Shown piece by piece: positions 30,161-37,942 of a stretch of DNA of 42,290 nt (the stretch's first letter is position 1; every line of letters starts with the position of its first letter). The notes under the pieces were generated by a model, which saw only the letters and a list, made by a program, of their open reading frames with translations, was not told the origin of the DNA and did no database searches. The DNA comes from an uncultured cyanobacterium. Lineage in GTDB: Bacteria > Cyanobacteriota > Cyanobacteriia > Cyanobacteriales > Chroococcidiopsidaceae. A program made the translations under genes and the position numbers. The stretch lies in the NCBI GenBank assembly GCA_946221495.1, contig CAMIFA010000022.1:1-42290 (forward strand), in the 5' to 3' direction.

Positions 30161-30856
30161 TTATTTAGTTAGCAGTAGCTGATTTAGAATAAAGCCTACA
30201 GCCGCACTACCCAAGGGAACAGTTAAATTATCAATGCCAAATTTTGAGAATGCTTCTAAGCTGGTAGCAACTATAGCAACTGCTAGCGATACCAGCCAAG
30301 TTTCCCAGGTATTACCTTGTACTCCCAGCAAAATTAAGCTGCTGACGATGTAGCTAACCACAGCCATTGTCAAAGAGCCTTCCCAACTTTTATTCATGCC
30401 AGCGATTTGATACTGGTGTTTGCCAAATCGTTGACCAATCAGGCAAGCCAAACCATCACCCCAAGTCATTACTAAAATTCCTAAAACTGCATAATAAGGT
30501 TGTGCTATTGACCAGAAATAAGCAACTAGTACACCAATACTCACGGCATAGAAAAACGTCCCCAAGCTTTGACGACCAACGCTATTAATTCCAGGCAAAA
30601 TCGGAAATTTGTAAGACAATAAGGTGACAATACTCGCTAAGATCGAAGCAGTGATACCTACCCAAGCGGGTATGTGTAACCACCAGGCAAGCAAAATTAC
30701 ATTGCCAGTACCAATGTGAACTATTTTCCGCCTAATTTCTGAGTCAGCAGCTGTATAGTGATCCACAGCTGCTGCCACTAGGGAAACAGTACCTAGCCAA
30801 GCTCCGGCGATCGCTACTTGAAACCAAATATTCGGGACTGATTCTAACCAAGACAC
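30161..30856 (-). CDS. VTE5/SEC59-type polyprenol or phytol kinase
   Basis: A 231-residue polytopic membrane protein of the SEC59/DGK1/VTE5 family, which phosphorylates lipid alcohols using CTP or other nucleotides. The family signature is visible: SEIRRKIVHIGTGNVILLAW near the N-terminus, and WGDGLACLIGQRFGKHQY followed by KSWEGSLTMAVVSYI, the D-G-A/L-G-R-G-K---K-EGS pattern. In cyanobacteria and plants such proteins include phytol kinase for tocopherol and phylloquinone recycling; the substrate here is not decided. The start codon appears to be GTG at 30856; there is no clear Shine-Dalgarno. It is divergent from yidD. Confidence 0.85.
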   Translation of the reverse strand: MSWLESVPNIWFQVAIAGAWLGTVSLVAAAVDHYTAADSEIRRKIVHIGTGNVILLAWWLHIPAWVGITASILASIVTLLSYKFPILPGINSVGRQSLGTFFYAVSIGVLVAYFWSIAQPYYAVLGILVMTWGDGLACLIGQRFGKHQYQIAGMNKSWEGSLTMAVVSYIVSSLILLGVQGNTWETWLVSLAVAIVATSLEAFSKFGIDNLTVPLGSAAVGFILNQLLLTK

Positions 30857-30924
30857 ATTAATTAAAAGCTTCTTTCAAGCCTATAAAACCTCATTAACAA
30901 CTCTAGCTATATTTGGTTCACAGG

Positions 30925-31149
30925 ATGCAAAGATTAATAATCTGGCTAATTCAAGGCTACCGAGTTTTGATTTCACCGCTATTTTCCCCTAGCTGCCGTT
31001 TTCATCCTACCTGTTCTCAATACGCAATTGAGGCAATAGAGCAATATGGACTCTGGCGCGGCGGCACTCTCACAATTAAGCGCTTGCTACGCTGTCATCC
31101 TTTACATCCTGGCGGTTACGATCCAGTACCTACGAAAACTGAGCGCTGA
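30925..31149 (+). CDS. yidD: YidD membrane protein insertion efficiency factor
   Basis: About 74 residues. MQRLIIWLIQGYRVLISPLF then SPSCRFHPTCSQYAIEAIEQ, YGLWRGGTLTIKRLLRCHPL and HPGGYDPVP are diagnostic. The conserved Cys residues (C in PSCRFHPTCSQY and RCHP) are all present. YidD helps YidC-dependent insertion of membrane proteins. A TTG at 30913 is in frame, but the ATG at 30925 matches the family N-terminus. It is not beside rnpA/yidC here, which is unremarkable in cyanobacteria. Confidence 0.93.
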   Translation: MQRLIIWLIQGYRVLISPLFSPSCRFHPTCSQYAIEAIEQYGLWRGGTLTIKRLLRCHPLHPGGYDPVPTKTER

Positions 31150-31182
31150 GTGCGGCAATGCCACCCTGCTTCTAAGCAAGCA

Positions 31183-33444
31183 TTAAGGCACAGTTTTTGT
31201 TGTCCAGGTGTACGACGGCTTCCGAGGAGTCGTACGTCTTGGCGCTCTAGTCGCAGCGCGGGTGACTCGTCTAGGCGTAGTGCGTGTAGCTCGTCTAGGA
31301 GCGCGTCTTGGAGTTGTAGCGCGGGTGACTCGTCTAGGCGTAGTGCGTGTAGCTCGTCTAGTAGCAGTGCGTGTGGCTCGTCTAGGAGTAGTGCGGACTG
31401 GTGTTCTTGTAGCAGTGCGGGTGACTCGTCTAGGAGTAGTGCGAACTGGTGTTCTTGTAGCAGTGCGGGTGACTCGTCTAGGCGTAGTGCGGACTGGTGT
31501 TCTACGAATAGCAGTACGGGTGACTCGTCTCGGTGTAGTACGGCTTGGTGTCCTTGTAACAGCTGCTGTACTAGCACGTCTTGGTTGGCTGGTAACAGCA
31601 GGTTTAGATGTAGCAATTTTAGCTTCAGCTTTTTGGGTTATCGGCTCTATCTGCTGTTGCCAATAAGGAGTATCTACAACCTTGTTTGCGGCAGTTATGG
31701 CATTTTGCCATTGACCTTGAGCGAGTGCTTTTTGAGCTGCTTGTAAGTAAGAATTATTCTGTTGCCACTCTTGCTGCCATTGCTTAACTGCCCCTTGAGT
31801 TTGTGTGTATACTGGGCTTGTTTGTGGGATAGCTGAAGCTATAGCGATCGCCTCCTGAAGCTTACCTGACTTATATGTATTCGTAGCTATTTGCAAAATA
31901 TTGTCAGACCATTGAGCAATTAGCTGTTGAGCGTCTTGATAAAAAGCTGCACTTTGGGGAATTTTATTAGCTTCAGTAATTGCTGCGGCAAACTGGCGTT
32001 CTGCGGCAAACGCCTTAGATTGAGCTAGCTGGCACTCATGCAGCAGAGCTTGAGCATCAGTATAGAAAAATGAATGCTGAGGCACTGTTGGCGCTTGGCT
32101 TACACACTCCTTATATTTCCCTGCTGCTTTTAAACTTGCAATTTGCTCTAGAGTTTTCGATATACTTGGTCGCGGTTGCCAGTAAAGCGAGTAACCAGCT
32201 ACCAAACTAATTAAAATAGCTGTAATGCCTGCTCCTAGCCGCAATTGATTATAGTTAGTAGCACTAGCAGGATATGGGGGCGACTTCACATTACTTGCCG
32301 ATGCCGTTACTTCTGGTTCTTTGCCATTTACAACTGGTTTATGTTCTTCTATTTGCGAGACAGGAGATTGAGGTACGCTAACAGTATCTGTAATTGGCAA
32401 GGGCAACGCCGGAATAGCTGCATGAGCAGCTTGCTTAGGCAACGTATCTAGGCGATTTGTAGCGGCAACTGAGATCACGTTAGGATCAGGTAGCGGTTCT
32501 TGAGAAAACTGCGGTAAAAAAACTGTAATTTGCGGCGGATTAACTTGCTGGACTGATACGTCAACCTTGGTATCCAACAACGCAGGCGCATAAGTGTGGT
32601 GATCTATGGACTTAAGTGCTTCTAAGACCTCTGCTGTTGTTTGAAAGCGGTCTTTGAAGTGGTAGCACACCATTTTAGTGATCACAGAGGCTAGCTCGTC
32701 GCTAAGGTGAGCCTGATGCTGCCAGATGATCTCGCCAGTATCAGCATCCTCCTCAAATTGCATCGGATTTAGACCTGTCAGCGCTTGAATAGCAATTATC
32801 CCTAAGGCATAAATATCACTGTTGGGGCGTGGTCTACCTCGTCCCTGCTCGGTCGGCATATATCCGGGCGTACCGATCCCAATGGTGGCGGATATTGTAT
32901 CGCTAAAGGTGGTGCTTGTTTGTCCTTGCGCTGTGACAACTTGCTTCCAAGTTTGCTTCACCGAGCCGAAGTCAACCAAAACAATTCTATTATCTTGGTG
33001 GCGTTGGATTATATTATTTGGCTTGATATCTCGATGAATAACTCCGTTGCTATGCACAAATTCTAAAATGCCCAACACCTCCAAGAGGAGTTGGCGAACT
33101 TGGCTTTCACTCCAGCGTTCACCTGGTAGCAGTCGCGCCGTGAGCGGATGCCCCTGAATGAATTCTTGTACTAGGTAAAACTCTTTGTCTTCTTCAAAGT
33201 ATGCTAATAGCCGGGGAATCTGATCATGGCTTCCTAGTTTTTCTAAAGTTTCTGCTTCCGATTGAAACAAACGCCTAGCACTTTGTAAAAAGCTGGAGTT
33301 ACTACTAGCGGGTTTGAGATGTTTAACGACACATTTGGGACTCCCTGGGCGATGGGTGTCTTCAGCAGCGTAGGTTTGACCAAAGCCACCAGTACCTAAG
33401 TTTTTAATAACTTGGTAACGTCCGCCTAGCAACTTGCCGATCAT
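31183..33444 (-). CDS. Membrane-anchored Ser/Thr protein kinase with Arg/Thr-rich repeat tail
   Basis: 753 residues. The kinase domain (about 10-280) is complete: glycine loop GTGGFGQTY (17-25), K41 in CVVKHLK, HRDIKPNNI (H137-D139), DFG (158-160) and GTPGYMPTEQ. A proline-rich linker leads to one membrane helix (about 402-421, LRLGAGITAILISLVAGYSL). Beyond it, about 430-615 is a helical repeat region with recurrent AAI/A-IP-QS-Y patterns (TPR-like), and residues 618-753 are a basic tail built from TTPRRVTRTATR units. With a cytoplasmic kinase domain the tail is placed outside the cytoplasm. This Hanks-type kinase layout is common in cyanobacteria; the long Arg/Thr tail is unusual. It converges on yidD with 33 bases between the stops. 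Confidence 0.92.
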   Translation of the reverse strand: MIGKLLGGRYQVIKNLGTGGFGQTYAAEDTHRPGSPKCVVKHLKPASSNSSFLQSARRLFQSEAETLEKLGSHDQIPRLLAYFEEDKEFYLVQEFIQGHPLTARLLPGERWSESQVRQLLLEVLGILEFVHSNGVIHRDIKPNNIIQRHQDNRIVLVDFGSVKQTWKQVVTAQGQTSTTFSDTISATIGIGTPGYMPTEQGRGRPRPNSDIYALGIIAIQALTGLNPMQFEEDADTGEIIWQHQAHLSDELASVITKMVCYHFKDRFQTTAEVLEALKSIDHHTYAPALLDTKVDVSVQQVNPPQITVFLPQFSQEPLPDPNVISVAATNRLDTLPKQAAHAAIPALPLPITDTVSVPQSPVSQIEEHKPVVNGKEPEVTASASNVKSPPYPASATNYNQLRLGAGITAILISLVAGYSLYWQPRPSISKTLEQIASLKAAGKYKECVSQAPTVPQHSFFYTDAQALLHECQLAQSKAFAAERQFAAAITEANKIPQSAAFYQDAQQLIAQWSDNILQIATNTYKSGKLQEAIAIASAIPQTSPVYTQTQGAVKQWQQEWQQNNSYLQAAQKALAQGQWQNAITAANKVVDTPYWQQQIEPITQKAEAKIATSKPAVTSQPRRASTAAVTRTPSRTTPRRVTRTAIRRTPVRTTPRRVTRTATRTPVRTTPRRVTRTATRTPVRTTPRRATRTATRRATRTTPRRVTRATTPRRAPRRATRTTPRRVTRAATRAPRRTTPRKPSYTWTTKTVP
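31186..31593 (-). repeat. Arg/Thr-rich coding tandem repeat, 48-bp unit
   Basis: The region encodes the kinase C-terminal tail (residues 618-753). Its core repeats with a 48-bp period (16 residues, TPVRTTPRRVTRTATR), best seen in about 31385-31500; nearer the stop the units degrade to 9-12 residues (TTPRRVTRA). The DNA is a regular purine/pyrimidine pattern, so long open frames appear on all strands here; these are artefacts. Confidence 0.85.
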
Positions 33445-34057
33445 TGCCTGACTCTCCCAAAAAGTTGAATCGCGTCACAAAAATTTAAAATTTTAAGTGA
33501 CTGCTGCTGATTTAAATACATGAGGTTGCGAGCTTCGTTTAGACATTTAAAGGGCATTGCTGAATAAGTGGCTAATTATAGTTATGAGATGAAAATTAAA
33601 AAGCGTCTCAGTTCAGCAATGCGCGTTAGAGAAGCAATTAGGGCTAAAACACAACCTCCAAGTGTTTAATTATCAATAGAGTCATTAAAAAGCGTCAATG
33701 GAAAAATTTTGAGATGTGTTTGGATTATTTAACACTTCTGTTAAAAAGCCTAAATGCTTAACACCGATTCTGACATATAATCGCAGCTTTATCGAGTGCT
33801 AGCGTTAGTCAGCTAGTTTTATAGATATAAGGAATTTATTGAATATAATCGTAGCTCTACTGTTTGTTACAAAGGTGAACATTACAAGGAGCGTTGTTAT
33901 CGTCGAAGGAAGAGCGTTCAGCGCTTTTTGCAGTCAGAATGCTGATTCTAGCTTAAATTTTGTTTAAAGGTAATTGTCGGGTTGGTCTACAAGCAGTCTC
34001 AAATCATACTAGGCTTACTTACCAGCTAACTATAGTGTATCAACGTGATTAACAGCT
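33445..34057. other. 613-base divergent intergenic region
   Basis: The region separates the kinase gene (minus) from the WD40 gene (plus) and must contain both promoters. It holds a palindromic IS-end-like element (33554-33622). Repeated ATTAAAAAGCGTC motifs occur near 33595 and 33682, with a related GTTAAAAAGCCT near 33738. A 26-codon frame from 33590 has no ribosome binding site and is not called. The right side is AT-rich. Confidence 0.55.
33554..33622. repeat. 69-bp palindromic element with IS-like ends
   Basis: GCATTGCTGAA (33554-33564) and TTCAGCAATGC (33612-33622) are perfect 11-bp inverted repeats. GCATTGCTGAAT resembles ends of transposable elements common in cyanobacteria. With only 47 bases between the arms and no transposase it would be a MITE or solo remnant. 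Confidence 0.5.
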
Positions 34058-35125
34058 ATGCTACCTCCAGGAATTGTTTTTAAAGCTTTTATAACTTTGT
34101 TGAGCGTTTTCCCCCTGCTGTCTATGAATGGGCAATACACTCCTGCGGCAGAGATAGTACAACCAAGTCAAAGTCTGAAGCAGGAGCAAGGTAAAGCTTC
34201 ATCTTGGACAGGAAAATTAACTGTTGATACGATTAGTGGTGGTCATTCACAGGCAGTTTATGCTGTTGCCTTAAGCGCAGATGGGCAGAACCTTGCTAGT
34301 GGCAGTGGAGACAGGACTATCAAGGTTTGGCAATTAAGCGCTAGGAAATTGTTACACACTTTAAGAGGGCATTCCAAGTGGATTAGTTCTGTCGCTTTTA
34401 GCCCGAATAATCAAATTCTAGCTAGTGGTAGTGGCGATCGCACAGTTAAGCTGTGGGATTTAAAGACTGGCAGACTGATCCGGACTTTAGCGGGACAATC
34501 AGATTGGGTGAGTTCGGTAGCATTTAGCCCCGATGGTAAGCAGCTCGCTAGTGGCAGTGGTGATGGCACAATTAAACTCTGGGACTTGCAAACTGGGCAA
34601 CTGATCCGGACTTTTACGGCACAAGGGGGAATTACCGCGATCGCGATTAGCCCTGATGGTGATACCCTAGCAAGCGGCAACTTTACTAGAACTGTTACCC
34701 TGTGGAATTTGCGTAATGGTAAGGTGCGGCGTACTCTAAGAGGACACCTGAGACCAGTTTACGCTGTTGCCTTTAGCGCTGATGGTGAAACAATTGCTAG
34801 TGGCACTAATGGCGGGGAAATCAAGCTTTGGGATGCCGGAAATGGTGAATTGCGCCACACTATGTCTGAGCATTCCGATGAAATTACAGCGATCGCCTTT
34901 AACCCAAATGGTAAGATTTTTGCCAGTGCTAGTGGAGACAAAACTATTAACTTGTGGAATGTGGACTCTGGAGAATTATTCCGCACTCTTAAAGATCATG
35001 CAGCAGGAGTTACATCTGTTTTTTTTAGTCGTGATGGTCAAACTTTAGTTAGTGGCAGTAGAGATAGAACAGTGAAGATTTGGCGCATACCTCCCTACTA
35101 CCCTGTGCCTACCAGACCTAACTAA
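34058..35125 (+). CDS. Exported WD40 repeat protein
   Basis: A 355-residue protein. Residues 1-30 resemble a signal peptide or anchor (VFKAFITLLSVFPLLSMNG). A short polar linker follows, then seven WD40 repeats (about 60-350), enough for one complete seven-bladed propeller: GHSQAVYAVALSADG, GHSKWISSVAFSPNN, GQSDWVSSVAFSPDG, AQGGITAIAISPDG, GHLRPVYAVAFSADG, EHSDEITAIAFNPNG and DHAAGVTSVFFSRDG, each ending in a KLWD-like strand. Such propellers act as protein-binding scaffolds. The gene stops 13 bases before the dipeptidase gene; the two are likely an operon. The export signal is inferred from hydrophobicity only. Confidence 0.88.
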   Translation: MLPPGIVFKAFITLLSVFPLLSMNGQYTPAAEIVQPSQSLKQEQGKASSWTGKLTVDTISGGHSQAVYAVALSADGQNLASGSGDRTIKVWQLSARKLLHTLRGHSKWISSVAFSPNNQILASGSGDRTVKLWDLKTGRLIRTLAGQSDWVSSVAFSPDGKQLASGSGDGTIKLWDLQTGQLIRTFTAQGGITAIAISPDGDTLASGNFTRTVTLWNLRNGKVRRTLRGHLRPVYAVAFSADGETIASGTNGGEIKLWDAGNGELRHTMSEHSDEITAIAFNPNGKIFASASGDKTINLWNVDSGELFRTLKDHAAGVTSVFFSRDGQTLVSGSRDRTVKIWRIPPYYPVPTRPN

Positions 35126-35138
35126 GATCCTGCCACTA

Positions 35139-35831
35139 ATGAAGCCTTATCAGCAGATACCAATTCTAGAGTGTAGCGAGCCACTTGTCCCAATTGATTT
35201 GGCGATGTTTGCAGTTGAGTCACCCCATCCCTACCAAAAGCTAGGTGCGCCTTATGGAGAGGAGTCGCCTTATCACCTGCGTCAGAGTGTTCTAAATAGT
35301 TTAATTGCAGCTCAAGCACACCTCAAGAAACACTACCCCGGCTGGCGCATCCAAATATTCGATGCCTATCGTCCTGTAGCAGTGCAGCAATTTATGGTGG
35401 ATTACACTTTTGCTCAAGTTGTGGCAGCTAATGTTACTACTCAATTAACAGCAGCACATACTTGGGAACAAGTTTATCAAATTTGGGCTGTACCAAGCCT
35501 AGATCCTCGCACTCCGCCGCCTCACAGTACAGGCGGTGCTGTAGATATTACAATTGTAGATGATACAGGTAAGCCTGTTAATATGGGTTCGGCGATCGAT
35601 GAACTTTCACCCGCATCGCATCCTGATTACTTTACAAATAGTGCTGATCCAGTTGCTCAACAGTACAATTTTCACCGTCAGTTATTGTGGGATGTCATGC
35701 GTGCCTCTGGCTTTCAACGGCATCCTGGAGAATGGTGGCATTTCTGTCTAGGCGATCAAATGTGGGCGTATTTAACGAATCAGGCAGATCCAACTAAGTC
35801 TGCTGTAGCTTGCTATGGTCGTATTGCCTAG
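35139..35831 (+). CDS. vanX: D-alanyl-D-alanine dipeptidase (VanX/DdpX type, M15D)
   Basis: A 230-residue zinc peptidase. Zinc and catalytic residues are in place: DAYRP (D75, R78), HSTGGAVD (H129, D136) and GEWWHF (E198, H201). It would hydrolyse free D-Ala-D-Ala, as VanX homologues of E. coli and Synechocystis are known to do. No vanA/vanH/vanS genes are nearby, so this is not a resistance cluster; D-Ala recycling or peptidoglycan turnover is more likely. It starts 13 bases after the WD40 gene. There is no signal peptide. Confidence 0.9.
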   Translation: MKPYQQIPILECSEPLVPIDLAMFAVESPHPYQKLGAPYGEESPYHLRQSVLNSLIAAQAHLKKHYPGWRIQIFDAYRPVAVQQFMVDYTFAQVVAANVTTQLTAAHTWEQVYQIWAVPSLDPRTPPPHSTGGAVDITIVDDTGKPVNMGSAIDELSPASHPDYFTNSADPVAQQYNFHRQLLWDVMRASGFQRHPGEWWHFCLGDQMWAYLTNQADPTKSAVACYGRIA

Positions 35832-35874
35832 CTTGTTAGACTGTTTTAGGCAATTAATATAGTAAAAATAAAAA

Positions 35875-35910
35875 AAGGAGCAAAGCACCCAAAACTCATA
35901 CCTGCTCCTT
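35875..35910 (-). terminator. Terminator-like hairpin, minus strand
   Basis: AAGGAGCA (35875-35882) pairs with TGCTCCTT (35903-35910) over a 20-base loop. Read on the minus strand, the stem is followed by a run of Ts (complement of the A-run 35863-35876). It lies about 350 bases beyond the GT39-like stop, rather far, so it may end that transcript or a small RNA. Confidence 0.5.
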
Positions 35911-36175
35911 CACACTTGTATTACTAAAACCAGTATGTTCTGCCGCAAATATAAAAGCCAAGTCAGGTCAGGTTATTTCACCAAACCTTAATACTCAGAT
36001 GAAGTAATTGTAAAGAGCAGCTTCTGATACATTATTAATTAACTAGTTCCTGTATACTATCGAAAAAATTAAGTAAAAAAATAATACTAAACACTTATTG
36101 CCATTGTTGTATTTAGTAAGTAGTTACTGTCTAGCGTTATCCAACCAATACTACTCAAGACAAGCATAATAGCGG

Positions 36176-36196
36176 TCAGCTATTAGCTATCAGCTT
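36176..36196. repeat. Heptamer tandem repeat TCAGCTA
   Basis: TCAGCTA, TTAGCTA and TCAGCTT stand in tandem 63 bases downstream of the GT39-like gene. The same style of heptamer continues at 36266-36293 inside the gene. Confidence 0.6.
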
Positions 36197-36258
36197 TTGG
36201 AGTTATTTAGTACACAGCGTCTTTGGCTAGTTTAATTAGCGCTGATAGCGCGAGGAGA

Positions 36259-37866
36259 TCAGACTGACTGCTGACTGCTGAACGCTGATAGCTTTTTCAG
36301 CCGCCAAAGTTGACCTAAACTGTGAGCAATTTGGATTTTCTGTTCTTTTTCAAGTTGGCTTTGCAATTCTGCGGAAGGTCGAAATAAAAATACATTACTG
36401 AAATTATTGATAATATTAGGAATTTCATTTCCATCTACTAGTAGAATTCGTACTTTTGGCTCAAGTTCATAGCTAAGAGATGTTATGCGGCTTACTCTTT
36501 TTTGACTACTAATTACTAACGGTTGATTAGTTTGATTAATAATCTGAGCTACCTGTGGATTGTAGTAACTGCTGTACTTGTTCCACCAGGTTTCTGCTTG
36601 AGAACTGATCACACAAGATAAAATACCAGCAGAAAATACTGCGATCGCTAACAATTTCCAAAGTTTTTGTTGCCATTTAATAGAAGTTAATTGAGTTGCC
36701 AATAAATAAGCAACTGCTAGTTCAATTCCTAAGTAAAAGGGAATTAGATACCGACCAATGGTTGAGCGCTGTCCGCCTGCAATTACATCCTGAAGTACCA
36801 AAATTAAGGTAGGGAATACTATTAGTGTTAGAACAAATAACCATACAGATATTTGAGTTTTCTTATAGATAAAATAAAATGCATATATTATTAAAATAAC
36901 AAATAGAAAAAGTATATAAGTTAATAAATTATCGTAACCAAGCTTAACAACATCATTACCTGACTCTACATCAAATAATTGGTCATTGTAACCAATTTGG
37001 ACATCAAAAAAAGCTGAACTAATATTAATTAACCATCGTTGAAATAAAGTAGCATAACTTAGTTTCTTAGAACTCCATTCTCCTATGGCACTAGCATTAA
37101 TAAAATATAAGATAATCCAGGGTATAAGTGTGATAAAGCTCACTACCAACGCTACAATATAATTAATAAATCTGCTAGTGAGTCGGCAGCCTGTAATTAC
37201 AAAGACATAGATACCATGTGCTACGAAAACTAAGGCAGAAAGCATATGAGAATATAGACCTAGTGCTACAGTTACTGCATATATTCCCCAACTAAAATTT
37301 GTATTTAGGCGCATTGCGCGTAGCAATGACACACTTGATATTAAGATAGCGACTATTAATAAAGAATACTCCCGCGCTTCTTGAGCATACAGCACATGAA
37401 TGGGTGAAACAGCTATTAATGCCATTGCCATCCAGCCTACTAAGGGAGATTTAAATAATTCCAGGCATAACCAGTAAATACAGGGAAATACAAGTAAACT
37501 AATTAAAGCTGCTAAGGCTCTTGTTACTGCTGGGGAACTGCCAAATAATCGCATTCCCAACCGTGTCAGTAGGTAATATAATGGTGTGTGTTCAGCATTT
37601 CCTGCTAGAGCCTTAAAAGTATCTCCCCAGTCTTTTTCTGGAGAAAGACGTTGAAATTTTTGCAAATCAGCAATATTAATAATTTTATTAACAGGAGACT
37701 TGTCAACAAACTCTGTTTTTTTATATCCAGCAACTCTCAGCGAAGTGTGAACTTCATCAATCCAGTAGACTTTTTTTTCTAGATTAATAAATCGAAAAAA
37801 TCCACCTAAGATTAATATAGTTATAAATAAAAAATGTAGATATTTTAAAGAGGGTTTGTAATTCAT
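36259..37866 (-). CDS. GT39-type membrane glycosyltransferase
   Basis: A 535-residue polytopic protein of the ArnT/PMT-like GT-C superfamily, which transfers sugars from polyprenyl-phosphate donors to acceptors outside the cytoplasm. Landmarks: the first periplasmic acidic site (YWIDEVHTSLRVAGYKKT), NAEHTPLYYLLTRLGMRLFG and SPAVTRALAALISLLVFPCI, followed by many hydrophobic segments. The last eleven residues (LSAFSSQQSV) are encoded by heptamer repeats, an unusual C-terminus. The upstream minus-strand gene ends 76 bases before its start; both may act in one polysaccharide or glycolipid pathway. Donor and acceptor are unknown. Confidence 0.85.
   Translation of the reverse strand: MNYKPSLKYLHFLFITILILGGFFRFINLEKKVYWIDEVHTSLRVAGYKKTEFVDKSPVNKIINIADLQKFQRLSPEKDWGDTFKALAGNAEHTPLYYLLTRLGMRLFGSSPAVTRALAALISLLVFPCIYWLCLELFKSPLVGWMAMALIAVSPIHVLYAQEAREYSLLIVAILISSVSLLRAMRLNTNFSWGIYAVTVALGLYSHMLSALVFVAHGIYVFVITGCRLTSRFINYIVALVVSFITLIPWIILYFINASAIGEWSSKKLSYATLFQRWLINISSAFFDVQIGYNDQLFDVESGNDVVKLGYDNLLTYILFLFVILIIYAFYFIYKKTQISVWLFVLTLIVFPTLILVLQDVIAGGQRSTIGRYLIPFYLGIELAVAYLLATQLTSIKWQQKLWKLLAIAVFSAGILSCVISSQAETWWNKYSSYYNPQVAQIINQTNQPLVISSQKRVSRITSLSYELEPKVRILLVDGNEIPNIINNFSNVFLFRPSAELQSQLEKEQKIQIAHSLGQLWRLKKLSAFSSQQSV
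36266..36293. repeat. Heptamer repeats inside the GT39-like coding end
   Basis: GACTGCT, GACTGCT, GAACGCT and GATAGCT follow each other and encode the last residues (LSAFSSQQSV) of gene 36259-37866 on the minus strand. The stop TGA is at 36259-36261. Confidence 0.7.
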
Positions 37867-37942
37867 TCTTTATCAGAATTTTCTATATTAAAGCCGCCTA
37901 TCTAAGCTTTTCTACCCTTTTGAGGGGAAGTATCCAAAAATC

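Larger units (their letters stand above)
35832..36258. other. 427-base intergenic region between convergent genes
   Basis: The region lies between vanX (plus) and the GT39-like gene (minus). It holds a minus-strand terminator-like hairpin (35875-35910) and heptamer repeats (36176-36196) that continue into the end of the downstream gene. No ORF was seen. Confidence 0.55.

Noticed and set aside
31116..31746. Several long open frames on both strands over the kinase tail (for example plus-strand 31150-31746 and 31208-31666).
   Set aside because: The regular 48-bp repeat keeps all frames open. Their translations are low-complexity Ser/Cys or Val/Arg strings and overlap the kinase, which has a clear domain order.
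33590..33670. A 26-codon ORF (MKIKKRLSSAMRVREAIRAK then TQPPSV) within the palindromic element.
   Set aside because: No ribosome binding site, and its bases are part of the inverted repeat; very likely chance.
35139..35831. VanX as part of a vancomycin-resistance cluster.
   Set aside because: No VanA-type ligase, VanH dehydrogenase or two-component genes are in the window, and stand-alone VanX is known in cyanobacteria.
35863..35935. Possible Yfr1-type small RNA (CTCCTTCACACTT after a hairpin).
   Set aside because: The conserved ACTCCTCACAC core is not exact and the flanking stem order does not match; kept only as a terminator-like hairpin.
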